From Aselliscus stoliczkanus (taxonomy: Eukaryota; Chordata; Mammalia; Chiroptera; Hipposideridae): a stretch of 64,000 bases of DNA. The notes beneath the pieces were generated by a model, which was not told where the DNA came from, searched no databases, and worked only from the letters and a program-made list of their open reading frames with translations. The stretch lies in contig CM066736.1 in the NCBI GenBank assembly GCA_033961575.1, forward strand, positions 89,511,352-89,575,351, given 5' to 3'. Positions 33,036 through 45,839 of this stretch are shown here, piece by piece. The first letter of the stretch is position 1. The number at the start of each line of letters is the position of its first letter. Both the position numbers and the translations under genes were made by a program.

Positions 33036-33056
33036 TTTCATTTCACTTTCGATTTC
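33036..33056 (-). promoter_or_regulatory. TRIM21: interferon-stimulated response element (ISRE) of TRIM21
   Basis: On the minus strand there are three perfect GAAANN units, GAAATC GAAAGT GAAAT, followed by a further GAAA. This is a textbook IRF/ISGF3 site. It lies immediately upstream of the predicted TRIM21 exon 1, consistent with TRIM21 being interferon-induced. Confidence 0.85.
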
Positions 33057-33062
33057 TTTTAA

Positions 33063-33640
33063 GAGGCAAGTCTGAAAGGGAGGCCGGCAGACGCGAGAGA
33101 GTAGGAGGAGCAAGAAGAGGAAACTGAAGGGGTGCGACTGGAACAGGAGACCGGGCAGAGGAAGTGGGAGGAGAGAAGGCGGAGTTGAGGGGGGTCTCAG
33201 GTGACCGAAGCTGCTGAAGCTTCTGGCTAGTGCTTCTTGGTCGCTGGGACTGAGTGAAGTTCTCTCAGCATTGAGCCCTTGCTTCGTGCTCCCTCCCATG
33301 TCCTCATTACCTAATACATAGTAAAATACCGTATCTACTAGATGGAGGGGTCATCACCCCACACCAACATGTTATGTCTACGTGTGGGAGTCCTCTTAGC
33401 GAGATTTGCAGGAGAGAAGAGTGCCTGGAGCTCTCCCTCTCATGCCACCATCTGCTGCCTACTTCCAGAAACAATTCCTTTTCAGGAGATTTAATATTCT
33501 AACTTCAGGGTGTAAGAGATTTATTGTGCATGACCCCAAGGCAGATATCATGCCAGCAAGTGGTAAGAAGGGAATTGCCAGTTATTGAGCACCAACTGTG
33601 TTCTTGTCACTGAGCTAGAGATTTTCTCAGGTTACTATTA
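33063..33640. other. region upstream of the TRIM21 promoter
   Basis: GA-rich on the plus strand near 33065-33200, then unclassified sequence. No further gene was recognised. Confidence 0.4.
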
Positions 33641-34115
33641 TTTTTATTTTAAAAATTGTAAAATTAGCATAACATAAATTTTACCATCTCTTAACCATTT
33701 CTAGGTGTAGTTTGGAGGCATTACATACATTCACATTGTTGTGTAACCGTCACTACTATCCATCCATAGAACTTTTTTTCATCTTGCCAAACTGAAACTC
33801 TATACCCATGGAACAATGATTCCCCACGCCTCCTTCCGTCAGCCTCTGGCAACCACCATTCTATTTTCTGTCTCTATGAATTTGACTGTTCTAGGTACCT
33901 CATATAAGTGGAATCATACAGTATTTGTCCTTTTGTATGACTTCACTTAGCATAATGTCCATGTTGTAGCATGTGACAGGATTTCCTTGCTTTTTAAGGT
34001 TGAATAATTTCCATTGTATGTATATACATTTTGTTTATCCATTCATCTGTTGATGGACACTTGGGTGATAACGTCCACCTTTCGGGCTATTGTGAATAAC
34101 GCTGCTATGTCAGGT
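33640..34115 (-). mobile_element. old L1 3' end
   Basis: Antisense L1 3' region: AAAATTAGCATAACATAAAT, GTGTAACCGTCACTACTATC, ACTTCACTTAGCATAATGTC and CATCTGTTGATGGACACTTG occur in the expected order. Confidence 0.8.
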
Positions 34116-34170
34116 TATATTATTTAAGCCACACAACAATTTTGTGATTTAGGGGTCATTAAATTCATAT

Positions 34171-34253
34171 TATTGGGTTGTCAGAAAAGTCATGATGCAT
34201 TTTTGCAATGGAAAACAGGAAAAATATGTCGTGACTTTTCTGACAACCCAATA
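34171..34253. mobile_element. mariner-derived MITE, 79 bp, palindromic
   Basis: TTGGGTTGTCAGAAAAGTCA at the left pairs almost perfectly with the right end, TGACTTTTCTGACAACCCAA. TA at 34171-34172 and 34252-34253 is the target duplication. The arms differ at one position in the first 23 bases. Confidence 0.9.
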
Positions 34254-36249
34254 TAAGAGAGGACACAGCCTGAATGGAGTGAAGTGACTTGCTTGAAGTG
34301 ACATAGTAAGCATATGTGTATGATATTTAAAGGGCCAGGGCAGACCCTCATTTTAATGACAGCTGGGACATAACAGGCTGCCCTGTCTGTTCAAGCAAGC
34401 AGAGGTTTTAGGAGCAGCTGGGAGGGATGTGGTCATAGCTGTAGAGGAGAAAGGAGCAGAGAAAGTCTAGAGGAATCCTTAACTCCTTTCAACTCTGACA
34501 TTTTTTCTTTTTCTTTTTTGTTCCTTTGTAACTTAAGGTAAAAACATCAGTTGAACTTTGCTTGGTACTTTCCATAGATTTAGGAAATGTAAAAACTCTT
34601 CATGCTCTTTTGAAATTTCTAGTTCTGTTTTTAAGATAATTTGCTTATGGAAAGCAAGTGAAAACAGTGAAAAAAAAATCAAAAGACGAAGAGACCTGTA
34701 TGTGAACTTGCACTCAGAAAAGGGCTCGGCTTCACACCATTGCAGCCCCTTTGTTGTTTCCTGCAGGGACAGAGTAAGTAAGCCACTGTCAGTAGAGGTA
34801 GGAAAGAGTAGAGGTCTCATGATAGGGCAGACATGGACTCAGTACTAACCCTGCTGTTGATTAGGTATGTACCACCTCTCTGAGCTTCAATTTACTAATA
34901 GGATATCAATATTTATACCACAGGGTTGCTTTGGTACATGTTCAACAATATGCACACAGATAAATTAATATAACATATGCATAGCTGCAACAGTCCTCAC
35001 CTTGGTAATTGGTTATATGAATAGTATCGCCACTCATTCCAAGTCCCCTCACTTACTGCCAGTACTTTGACACTTCAGTGTTCTTTTCCTGGTGAGGTGA
35101 CCCACATTTTCGTTCTTGAAGGATCAGTGTTCTCAGTGTTCCTGTCTTTAACACATTGGCCGATGTTATTGGACAATGATATCTAGGAATCTCTCTAATA
35201 TATATTTTGGGTTGTAGGCATAGTCTTCCTTGCCACTATTTCATGCCAGCAACCCCAGTTTTCTTTGGTAATGAGGATAAGTCATTCCAGCCAGTATAGA
35301 AACCCCATCCTCTTCCTATTTCTTCAGTGGCTTAAGAATCCCCGAAGAGCCAGGGGATAGTTGCAAATTCCAATTTTTTAGAACTAGGATTGCTTACGCT
35401 GGTGGAAGAGTTTCTCCTTTTTTTTACTAGACCCTCCAAACAGGGCTGAGCCATATGTTGGGGGGGATGGAAAGAAAACTTTCTGTAAATGATTTACTAG
35501 CTTGATGCTTATAGGGGTCACTTCCACTTTTCCTCTTGATTCCTTGAAGAATGTATGTATACTGGATATGAAAAAAAGTCACCATATATTACTTGCTGAT
35601 TTTAAGCATGTAACGGAATTTATGGGGCCCACCTTATAATCTCATATGTTGGGGTTTCCAAACTGGTGCCATACCTGAGCCTTTAACAGGGCATCCCATA
35701 GCTTTATTGGGCCAACTTTTTCTGACTGATGGTGTACATTGTAAGATCAGTGCATTCCATAGAGCAATCAGAATTCTTTGATTATAAAATCAGTTGCTTG
35801 GTTGCACGCAATGTTGTTGGGATACCTGATGGTGTAAGTCTAAAAATGGTGATCCTGGCAGAAGCAATTTAGGGGAGCAAATGAATTGGTCTCATGAATA
35901 TTACCCAGTTTGTGAGGACAAATTGCTGTTGGTTCAATGTAACTAACATGACACTAGAAGACTGTCTTGACTTTCTTAGAAATAGTGAAAAATGAGGCTC
36001 TGAGTTGGCCTTTTATATCCCAGTGCCTACAGCAGCTGGGATAGAGGCTCTGCCTTAGTATGGATTTGTCCTCACTAAGGCTCATCTGTTTACCACTACA
36101 GATAAGGACTCTTGTACATAAACCCACTGACCAAGCAACAGATGACTGGGACAGAGGCTCAGCAGCATCCACTGGGTGAGTAATTTTATTCACCTGGTTA
36201 GAGGTACCTTCTCTGCATTGTATGTTCTCTGGTGAATATTCACATGAGA
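34254..36249. other. intergenic, unclassified
   Basis: About 2 kb without a supportable gene. Sequence around 35100-36200 has the look of degenerate retroviral internal sequence, but no motif could be read in any frame, so it is left unassigned. Confidence 0.35.
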
Positions 36250-36407
36250 CAAAAACATTTTCTTTTTTTTTTTAATTTAATTTTATTTTATTTTATTTTT
36301 GAGGGCAGTGTCACTGGCCCTCACATGTGGGACCCCAACCGGGGCCGCTGGCTTCCCAAACCAGCGCTTAACCACTGTGCCACTTGGTCGGCCCCAAAAA
36401 CATTTTC
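36250..36407 (-). mobile_element. short head-only tRNA SINE, 13-bp TSD
   Basis: Flanked by caaaaacattttc at 36250-36262 and 36395-36407. The A-tail has expanded to (ATTTT)n-like units on the plus strand before the GAGGGCAGTGTCACTGGCCC body. Confidence 0.88.
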
Positions 36408-36849
36408 ATACTCTGGACCCTTTCCTAGAAGTTCCATGCATACTTCTACCAATAACTCTGTTACCAGGCTTTCAATCTTGTTTTTTTCAGCCCCTGACTT
36501 GCAGGCCAACTTGTTAGACACAGTGAAGGTGGTATATACGTAATGTACACCAATTCATCTTTTTTTTCAAGTAAAGTAGACAACCACTTGCTTCAAATTC
36601 TGTCCACTGGGAAGATTTTCCTTCACCTTGTTTTACAGGGTGATACATATTAGACACCAATCTTGGCGCCATTTCAGATTCTCTCTCATCCTCTTACTCA
36701 GCACCCTATCAGTGCTTGGAAACCACTCCATATGAGTACTTTCAGATTTGGATGAAACGTCGTACTGCAGGGCATGCAATCCAGGTTACCAAACAGTCAT
36801 TATAGGCAAATGCCATAAGAAAAAAGTGCAGGGAGTTAGTTCTCAATGA

Positions 36850-37320
36850 GGTAAACATTTACCAATGCGAAATGGGAGATAGGAGAGAGTGGGACAAATT
36901 TAATCCCCTCCTTTGTCTCCTCTGGACAACTTTAAGGTGAAGTTCCTCCTCGCAGTTCTTCTGATATGCAAACCCACTGGCTGGGGGAACTGCTGTGTCA
37001 TTTTGAAACTCATTATGAATCATTAAGTAGTGTGATAATGCATTGCATTATTCTACATTTTTTCTTGCCTCACTTCTCTTTCCCCTAACTTTGAGTGCTC
37101 TCTCTCTCTCCCCCTCCTCCCTCCCTCTCCCTTCCCTCTCCATCTCCCCCCGCCCTTTCTTCTCATTTCCTATTGAATAAAGATCACTAATTTAATCTTA
37201 CTCCAAGCTCATCTAGGAGACCTGGTTAATCTTCCTCCATTATTTGCAATGCCTAAACCCAGTTAGACACCAGATCACAAGGGATCCTGGGAAACCCAGC
37301 ATTCAGGGATTAACCTCTGA
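36850..37320 (+). other. LTR-like sequence (tentative)
   Basis: A pyrimidine-rich stretch (37090-37170) is followed by TTGAATAAAGATCACTAATTTAATC, like an LTR polyadenylation signal and R/U5. Ends and TSD were not found. Confidence 0.25.
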
Positions 37321-38400
37321 CAATGAAGAGTGGGAATGAATATATTTGAGAGAAATCATGCAAATGACTAGCTCAGTTTCTCATTTACATTTCTTCAGAT
37401 ATTCTTATCTTCTATCATCTCAATTTTATAGAATGGATGCTGATGCATTTAGAGTTGAGGTACCAGGTACAGGGTATCTAGTTTAATAATAAAGAGTTTA
37501 ATTAAGTTCTGTTTTATTTCATGCACAATGATCTTAACTGTAATCCTGGAAAGGCTTTTATTTCTATATATTTAAGGTCAATCTATTCTCAAAGTCTCAA
37601 CTCGGAACCATCCTCTTATATAAAGCCTTCCCTATTTCTCTCTTGTCTACTAAAGTAGAGAGTAATGTACCAATTTAGATTTTACACATGCTTTACTTTC
37701 TTTTAGAGGCATAAGCTATTAGAGGATAGGATTGGTGCCTGATTGAATCTCTAGGAAAAGCACAGTGAATAAAGGAACCCCAATTCTGTGAACCATTTCA
37801 AAGACTACTAGGTAAGTTAGAGTTCAGAATTAGTAGAAGGGAACAATCTCTTAGGAGCAGATAGAACTGGTATTAGGTTCCACCCATCTACTTCCATTTT
37901 TTATTTTCTCTCCCATCCCAGATTTGAGAGACAGTGTGGCACTAGCCATATTTATTAGTTTTAAGGCAAATAAAGCATTCCAAAATGAGGTGCTGGAAAA
38001 GATAAATTATTTCATCAAAGAGATGTCAGTATTTTAACAAAATAGTTAGAAATCCATGAAAAATTATTTCTTTAACTTTAAAGCCTGAAACATGCTAAGA
38101 ACCTGCAAAATTTCTAAAATTTCAATGAATGAAAAAAGATGTATGTGATAGGCATGGCAAGGCTTATATTGGGGTGCAGCCCATGGAGGATAAAGATTAG
38201 TCTCCTGGTTGGAAGAACCTCTCGAAAACCTCAGGGATTGTTAATAGCCTCAAGCAGACCGAACCTGAGATGTCCTGTTCTCTGACCTGCAGGACATGCT
38301 GGAACCTGGAGTGGAATAAAGAGGGGTCAGGACATTCTGCAGTGTAGCCTATTGCATCTACATTGTTCTCCCTTCCACACTGGAGAGAAAGGAAGAGGGG
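37321..38400. other. intergenic, nothing recognised
   Basis: Unique-looking sequence, no gene or bounded repeat supported. Confidence 0.4.
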
Positions 38401-38409
38401 GTTGCTGAA

Positions 38410-38800
38410 TTAAGTGAATTTAAAGCCCTGACCTTCTACTACAAAATAACTGAACAATATTCTTCACGACTCTTAAGATCATGAAAACTAAGAAAAAACT
38501 GAGCAACTGTTATAGACCAGAAGAGACTAAGGGGATATGGTGACTAATTGCAAATTGCAATGTGGTACTCTACATTCGATCCTGGAATGGAAAACAAACA
38601 CTAGTGGAAAAACTGGCAAAATACATATAAAATCTGGACTTTAGTTAATAGTAAGGTACCATTAATAATTCCTTAGTTTTGACAAATGTACCATGTTTAT
38701 GTAAGATGTTAACATATATACAGAAACTCTATAGTATCTTTATAACTTTTATGTAAGTGTAAATTTAATCCAAAATTAAAAGCTTATTTAAAAAAACCCG
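38410..38800 (+). mobile_element. old L1 3' end
   Basis: AGACTAAGGGGATATGGTGAC, AATGTGGTACTCTACATTCG, AGTTTTGACAAATGTACCATG, and a terminal AATCCAAAATTAAAAGCTTA in the order of old L1 3' UTRs. Confidence 0.65.
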
Positions 38801-38899
38801 AACTCTGAGTATGAGTGGTGGGGGAAGTGTGATATGTGGATGGGCAATGTAGAGGAGTTAGGTAGATTACTGAAGCCTATTGGAAAGGAGAGGGAGTAC

Positions 38900-39085
38900 A
38901 TATGGAGATTCTATGATGTGCCAGGTCCGGAGTGCCTTCCTACTTTAATATAATTCTAACAAAGATCCCACAAAATAACCATTGTTCCCAGTTTACAAGT
39001 GAAACATAAAAGGCTCAAGGAGTTAAAGTAATTTGCTCATTATCACACGGTAAGTGACAGATCTAGAAATAGATCACAGTTTTTC
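38900..39085 (+). repeat. MIR remnant
   Basis: GTGCCAGGTCCGGAGTGCC, CAGTTTACAAGTGAAACAT, TAATTTGCTCATTATCACAC, GTAAGTGACAGATCTAG follow the MIR order. Confidence 0.6.
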
Positions 39086-39089
39086 TACT

Positions 39090-40880
39090 ACTTCATGCTT
39101 GATGGGTATCTCCAAGGGTAGCATCAGGAGAGGGAGAGAGAGAGAGATTGCTTCATCATTATGGGTTTATTTTCAAACACCTTCATACCCTGCGTACAGG
39201 CAAAAAGTTAGATAGAGAACTTCTTTTCTCCTCTCTGATTCACTCCCCGTACTTAAAGCACTCACGCACACCTCTTTGGATACATTGTGTGATTTCTGTT
39301 TGGCAGAATTTGGAAAGAGCTTAGGCTCATTCTCTCTTAGAAATTCCACACTGCCTTTGTTGCTCCCGAAAGACAGAGTGTATCCTAGTCTCTAAACATC
39401 CTCTTTGTCCCCACCTGCCTCCATCTGTCACCAGACAATTCAGGTGCTCAGTACAGGGCACTTTAGTATTCTTCTGGTGCTCTCAATGAAAAATGATGAG
39501 GATGTACTGCCTGATGCTTTCTTCCAAGTCCCAGAGCTGCCTGGACAAGCACTCAGGGAGTTCAGAAAGGTCAACTATAAAAAGCTCTTGGATTTGCACC
39601 CAGATCCCAGAAGACTGGTTATTTCCCTACCTCTACCAGGAGGATTATAAAGTATTGGTCTTTATTGATACAGCAAGAAATTCTTTTCACTAACTGAGGG
39701 ATAGATGAGAGAAGACACAAGCTCTGGGACTATGGTGAGTGCTGTAACTAGAGTGTCACAGCCGGGGCCTGGGGTGGGGAGACTGAGCACACAGGCTTAC
39801 ATCAGTGTTTCCACCCCTGGGCAGCACTGAACCTCTCCACACATCCACTGGTCATCCTTAGAATGTAACTAAAGCTTCAAACAGTTAGAAAGCAGCTGGA
39901 AGTGGAAGGGGTCTGAGTTGTTCTTGGGGAGCTGGAGACCCTGCAGATAGCTTGTGAGCACCCAGCTGCAGGTGTCCAGCCTACATATGTTTATGCTATG
40001 CTTATTTCTAAGCAGGGCAGGATTAGAGCTCATTTTGGCTAAAGCATAACAGCATCATGGGCTTGGAGAAAACTTGGGTCCATAGCTCCTAACAATCTTT
40101 GCTAGGCTAGGGCTACAGTGCCAGAGGCTATTTTTCTGTACTCTCCCTCTTGGCCCCAGGCCTGGGGCTTCTTGAATCCCAGACTCAGCTGGTAAACCCA
40201 GAGGCTTAAAGTCTTACATCCCTTTGAGTTCTGGAGACTAATGCCTGGTTGCCATAGATATCTTCTTGTGGGAAGAGAGTCTCCAACCTTCTCTAAGTTG
40301 GATCTTTTTTTTTTTTGGTGGCTCATAGTTTGTCCACAAACCATTTGGAGACAGAGTTCCCTGCTTAGAGAAAAAGACACAGTCTTTGCACTATCCATGG
40401 CCTTCTGGAATCCGAATGAGAATATGGTAGAGGGGTAGAGAATGTTGTTTAATTTCCCCCCTCATCCTTGAAAGGGTCTGCTCTGCATTGATTCTCTCTG
40501 TCCCTCTGTCTCTGTCTCCCTCTTTCTCTCTCTGCTTCTCTCTCTCTCTCTCATTGTTTTTCTTTCCAGATATTGTTTTATCACATTTCTCCTTTGCTCT
40601 CTTAGGAGATTACTTCTTTTAGGAAAAAGCTCTTCTTAAGCCATGAGCCTAGAATTAAACTCACACAATATGCTACATAGGGATGGTCAATAAGTACATG
40701 GACTGCTTAGTCTTAGAACTTTTCTGTGGGGAAGTTCAAGGGTAGATGCATGTGAGCAGTCAGGGAGGAGGCAGGAATGGTAAATGAGAAGATCACATAA
40801 ATCTGTAATCCTATTTCATTTTCTTTTGGGATGAAATTTTGCAGCATTAATAATATTAAGAATCATCATAGCTAGCAGAA
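39090..40880. other. intergenic, unclassified
   Basis: No gene recognised. A CT-rich simple repeat lies at 40505-40552. Confidence 0.4.
40505..40552 (+). repeat. CT-rich simple repeat
   Basis: tctctctctc interrupted by short variants. Confidence 0.8.
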
Positions 40881-40884
40881 AGAA

Positions 40885-41165
40885 GCAACATGACACAGTG
40901 CTGAAGAATGTGGGCTTTGGAGTCAGATTGCTTTGATTTAAACTCTGACTCATCCACTTCCTCATTTCATTATCTTAGGTAAGTTATTCATCCATTTGGT
41001 ACCTCAGTTTTATCATATGTAATGGGAATGATAATTATACCCACCTCATAAAGCAGTAAAAAGAAAAAAAATAAAAATAGCTAATATTTATTAAGTGCTT
41101 ATTATGTGCCAGGCACTGTACTAAGTGCTTTGCATGCATTCCCATTTAATCTTTATCATGATCTA
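40885..41165 (+). repeat. MIR remnants
   Basis: GTGGGCTTTGGAGTCAGATT, CTCAGTTTTATCATATGTAA, GGGAATGATAATTATACCCAC and then GTGCTTATTATGTGCCAGGC are typical MIR blocks. Confidence 0.65.
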
Positions 41166-42660
41166 AAGAGACAAACACCATGTTCAAAGATTTAAGAGAT
41201 GATATTGCAGAGGAATAGACAGATGCATGAGCTTTAGAGTAAAATGGACTGTGCTTGAAGTCAGTCTCTTCTGCTTACTTTTAATGTGGTCATTGACAGG
41301 ATCCTCACCTCTCAGGCTCTATTTCCTCATCTGTAGAAAGGGGATGATGGCACTCACAGGCTTTGGAAGGAGGGAAACTTCATAAGATAATGGATATGAA
41401 ATCCTAGGGTGTCTCTGCTCACTATTACATTTTCATAAGTGCCTGTTATGTGCTATTTTTTCCCATGTTCACACCATTCTGTGAGATCAGTATTATTGTC
41501 CTTTTTTTTACATGACAAAGACACAACATTTTGGTGAACTCCTTGTCACCCCCACAGCATTAAACAGGAGGAGGAGGGTGCAGCCTCCGTTGTATCAGAC
41601 ACTACAGCTTTCTTGAGTCTCCGGTGCAGGGGTGCAGAGGTGCAGGTAACTTGGCCATTGTACCTGGAAGGTTAGCCACAACCTGTGTGGAAAGGTTGGA
41701 AAAATGTTGTGAGTGATGGAAGCAGAAGCCTGGCTGGACTGATCTGAGGACTTCTTTTAGTGGGTGAACTCACTCTGATCTCAAGACTCTGCATCTACTT
41801 TAGGGGGAGATGGGGTTAGAGGGATGGGACAGAAAAACTGACCTTCAAATTATCTTGAGGTCAAAGGATCTAATATCCACAAAGTGCCAGCACCACTTTT
41901 ATTATATGAAGCCATTAAGCAAATAGCCTTTGTCTTTAGGCCAGATGGATTTTACCATCTAGCTTCATGAGCTTGTGAAAGTTACTTGGCCTCTCTGAGC
42001 TCCAAGTTTTTCATCAGAAAATGGAAAAAACATCCCACAGAGTTAGATGACTGAGTCTCTTACTATTTTGTAAGAAAATAAACTTAGGATGGACCCTGAA
42101 GAAGTGTCAAAAAGCAAGGGGCATGGCAAAAAAAGGGCAAAACGGGGCATTTCAAATTGGACTTAGTTCCAGCACAGTGATGTAGGGAATCTCTAAGGAC
42201 CACAAAGAAAGGGAATGTCCGTTGCCAAGTGCTGGAGAAGAGCGTTCTCCGACTTTTGTTCAGGTGGGATTGTGGTGTGTGGTTTTCATTTTGCTTTGCT
42301 GTTATTTCATGGAAGCGTTGTATAAAATGATATGATGCCACGTGGCATGACAGTCAGTGTAAACATTGCTCACAGGTAGCCTCCAAACTGCTCTTTTGTA
42401 TATGAACTAAGTTGTATCTAAAGAAAAAAAAGTCTACCCATTTGGGCCCTGGCCTATCAGATAATACATGTTTTGCCTGAAAGTCTGGGAAAAGTTTCAT
42501 AAGCTGTCTGCTAGCACTTGGCCTTGAGAATCAGTGCTGAGCTGAGGTCAGGATTGTTCATTGGACAGATGTTTGGCTTGCAGCAAGTTATTCAGCCTGA
42601 GACTCAATTCTCCTTATTGTGAAGAGTGTAGTTAACATCCTTACTCACTGGTCAATAAAT
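41166..42660. other. intergenic with further MIR-like fragments
   Basis: MIR-like pieces near 41230-41350 (CTCATCTGTAGAAAGGGGATG) and 41950-42030. Nothing coding was recognised. Confidence 0.4.
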
Positions 42661-42661
42661 G

Positions 42662-43112
42662 ATACCAATTATTCTTTTTTTTAAGATTTCATTGGGGAAT
42701 TGGGGGAGGGGAACAGACAAGTTGCTGTCTTTTTGTTCTTCATTCTAATTGCGGAGGATGTTGCTTCACTGGCCCATGTTGGTATTGTCATTGCGCTCTT
42801 CCCGGATGAGGCAGATCGGTCGCCGGCCACTGGATGGTAGCTCACCACGGCTATTGGCAGCTCATGCTGGCTGCCAGCCGCTCACGCTGGCTGCCGGCCA
42901 CTCACTGTAGCCTATGGCAGCCCACTGCAGCAGGGGCTGCAGCCTACACCGTCGCCAGGGCTCGCACAGCCCAGCTCCAGGTGGAGCTGTTGTTAGCTGT
43001 AGAGGGCAGTATCACTGGCCCTCATATGTGGGATCCAAACCAGGGCCACTGGCATCCCAAAACCAGCTCTTAACCAATGCGCCACTCGGCCGGTCCGATA
43101 GCAGTTATTCTT
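42662..43112 (-). mobile_element. long tRNA-derived SINE, diverged 15-bp TSD
   Basis: ataccaattattctt at 42662-42676 and atagcagttattctt at 43098-43112 flank the body. It has the same plan as the copies at 2358 and 5856, with CCCCAATGAAATCTT instead of AATAAAATCTT on the minus strand. Confidence 0.82.
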
Positions 43113-43309
43113 ATCATTAATAATCATCATCAGAAACCGATTGGTGGAACTGTACACACTCATATTGGAACAAACAAGCACATTGCTTTAGGCTATTCCT
43201 GCCTTATGTGAGTTTACTTTGTGCTATATCATTGCCTAGCACAGTGCTTGACACATAACAGAAAATCAGTTTAGTAAGATGGTGCTTGTAAAACAAATCA
43301 CACCATACA

Positions 43310-43612
43310 ATCATTCTTTAAACAAATAGATACAAAGTTGAACCTAGGAAGGCAGATAGAAAAGAGTATATACTGCATGATTCTAACAGGCAAAATGAAT
43401 CTGTCGTATTAGAAGTCAGGATGGTGGTTGTCACTGAGAGGATAACTGCAAGGGATTACAGGGGTTTCCTAAGGGGCTGACAATATTCTGTTTCTTGATC
43501 TGGGTGATTATGAGGTTGTGTTCACTTTGAAGAAATTCATTAAGCTTTACACCTAGAGTATGTAGGCTTTGCTATGTGCATTTTAAATTTCAACAAAAAA
43601 TATATTTTAAGA
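43310..43612 (+). mobile_element. old L1 3' end
   Basis: GACAATATTCTGTTTCTTGA, CTGGGTGATTATGAGGTTGT, TTAAGCTTTACACCTAGAGT and CATTTTAAATTTCAACAAAA follow the 3' end of old L1 families. Confidence 0.65.
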
Positions 43613-44879
43613 ATTATCAAATATGGTAAATTTGGCGAGTAGAAAGATGTCTTATGAGTAGTGTTTGTAATGTTTAGGGGAGAAGTGACTGAGTCAGTTA
43701 CAGCTGGTGAATGGACAAGGTCCTTCCTTTTCTGGACCTGTTATAAAGATCTTGTTGAGACCTGATTCTGCAGCATCAGGGAACCAGTGAGGATCACTAA
43801 ATAAAGTTATGAAAGGAGACATCTTCCTAAAACAAATCTGATCACTGTGTTTCCTCCCTATGAACACACTCATTTAAATGTCCCCACTTGCCTTTTCTTA
43901 AGTATTTTGATCATGAGTCTAATGGAAATTTGGGCAATAAATCCAGAATACTGAAGAAAGTGGGATAGGAGTTTGTTATAACATGTAGACAAATGATAGT
44001 GATTTTTGGCTAGATTAGTTTTACTAGGATCTGAAAGGAGGGGATATTTCAAATATGGTTGATTTGGGGGATATATTACAGAGTGAAAAGAGATACTAAG
44101 TGTGTTTGTGTTTGTGTTTTCCTGGAGATTTCGTGGATAACAGGAAAGGGAGGAAGGTCTGACAGGTACTGCAGGGTGAGCCTTAGGGGGATAATAGAGA
44201 AATTACAATTTGTGGTTATGCAGGACATTCAATTTACAGTGCAAAGCTATGGGAAGATTCTTAGTAGACAAATGGAGATGCAATCCTGTTGCTGAGGAGA
44301 GAAGCTGAGGAGACTGTGTAGCCTAAATGTACAATATGACATTGTGGAAATGAATGAACTCACACACTACACTTTGGGCTCCTTGCTTAACATTATTAAC
44401 TGTGAGTTTCAGAGCTCGTGCTTCTCTGCCTGACTTTTCAGGTGGTGCCCCTCAAGGCCTGTCAGCCTCACCCTTCTGTCCACAACTGAGAACTTCAAAG
44501 TACCTAGGGTTTTCATAACAGCTTTTATGGTAAAATGGACAAAAAAAGTATATTTAAGAGGAAAATGCCTTCACATTGAGTCTGTGTCCACGGGACTGTC
44601 TTAAAGGCAGAGTCAGAAGACAATATGCAAACTTCAAGCAGACAGTGAGGTGGAGGTGGGGTTGTTGGGGAAGAAAGAATCTAACAAAAATGAATGCACC
44701 CAAGTTCCCATCTTGTTTACCAGAACTTAACTTTGAAGAACTCTTGAATGCTTCTTCTAAGCCAGCCAATCTTCACAGGAGAGAAATTTGTACCACTGAA
44801 CACATTGAAAAGAACACATTGAAAAGAATCTTTGGGCCCCAAAGGTATTTCCAGAAAAATAAAGATGCAAAGGTAACAT
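43613..44879. other. intergenic, nothing recognised
   Basis: The longest open frame (44576-44917, plus) resembles nothing known and runs into an L1. Confidence 0.4.
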
Positions 44880-45262
44880 TACAACAACATGGATGGATCT
44901 TGAGATTATTATGCTAAGTGAAATAAATCAGACAGAAAAAGTTGAGAACTATATGATTTCACTGATATGTGGGATATAAAACTAAAAGCAATAAAGGAAT
45001 AAGACAAACAAATACAGAAACAAAAACTCATAGACACAGACAATAGCTTAGTGGTTACCAGAAGGTAAGCGGGGTATGGGGTGGTAGAGGAGGGTAAATG
45101 GGATCAAATATATGGTGAATGATGGAAAGAGAACTGACTCTGGGTGGTGAACACACAATATGATATATAGATGATGTATTACAGACTTGCACACTTGAAA
45201 CCTATGTAACTTTACTAATCATTGTCGCCCCAATAAACTTTAATAAAATATATATATATTTA
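44880..45262 (+). mobile_element. L1 3' end
   Basis: ATGGATGGATCTTGAGATTA, GAACTATATGATTTCACTGA, GTGAACACACAATATGATAT and a terminal CAATAAACTTTAATAAAAT. It belongs to the same group as the 3' ends at 12990 and 21200. Confidence 0.75.
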
Positions 45263-45839
45263 AAAAAAAGAAAATGTTAGTTGCATAATAACACCAGAGG
45301 CAAACCCAACCAGCCTCTTCCAAATATAGTTTTGAAAATATATCATTTGTTTTAATGTGTCTTTTTTGGCATATGTGTTAACATGTGTGTCAGAGTGTTG
45401 AAAACCTACCTCTAAGAATAAATAGAAATGGAGTCCATACTGCTTGTTCCTCATATAATCCTAAATTCCATCAAAAAAAGTATTTGCCCTTTTTCATTAT
45501 TTTGTCTGAGAAAACACTCTGAAGATAGGTTTTGGATATAGCTTCAGTGGGAAAAGCAGGTTGTTTAGGTCAAAGAGAAGATAGATACTGAGTGGCTAAA
45601 GCAATAAGCAAGCAGAGATTAACTCATAAAATTTATTGAATACTATTTATTCAAAGAAAAGATTAAATTAGCCAGGAAATTGCGGAGAATGCAGCTCCTC
45701 AGAGGAATAAGATTTCTTTTAGGACCTAAGAAAGGGTTATGGGGCAACATTCCCTTTCCAGTCCACACTTAGGGACTTGATAAGTGATGATCAAATGAAC
45801 AATGCCTCTTGCTTGTAGACTGGACAACCCCCTCCTGGA
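45263..45839. other. 5' flank of the OR51 gene, unclassified
   Basis: AT-rich, no repeat with clear ends. OR promoters usually lie upstream of a non-coding exon. None can be identified by eye here. Confidence 0.35.

Noticed and set aside
35100..36200. Endogenous retroviral pol remnant
   Set aside because: It has the general look of decayed ERV sequence, but no pol motif could be read in any frame, so it was left unassigned.
36321..36521. 66-codon minus-strand frame
   Set aside because: Mostly SINE sequence.
40102..40398. 98-codon minus-strand open frame
   Set aside because: No homology, no start context or neighbouring exon, and within chance expectation.
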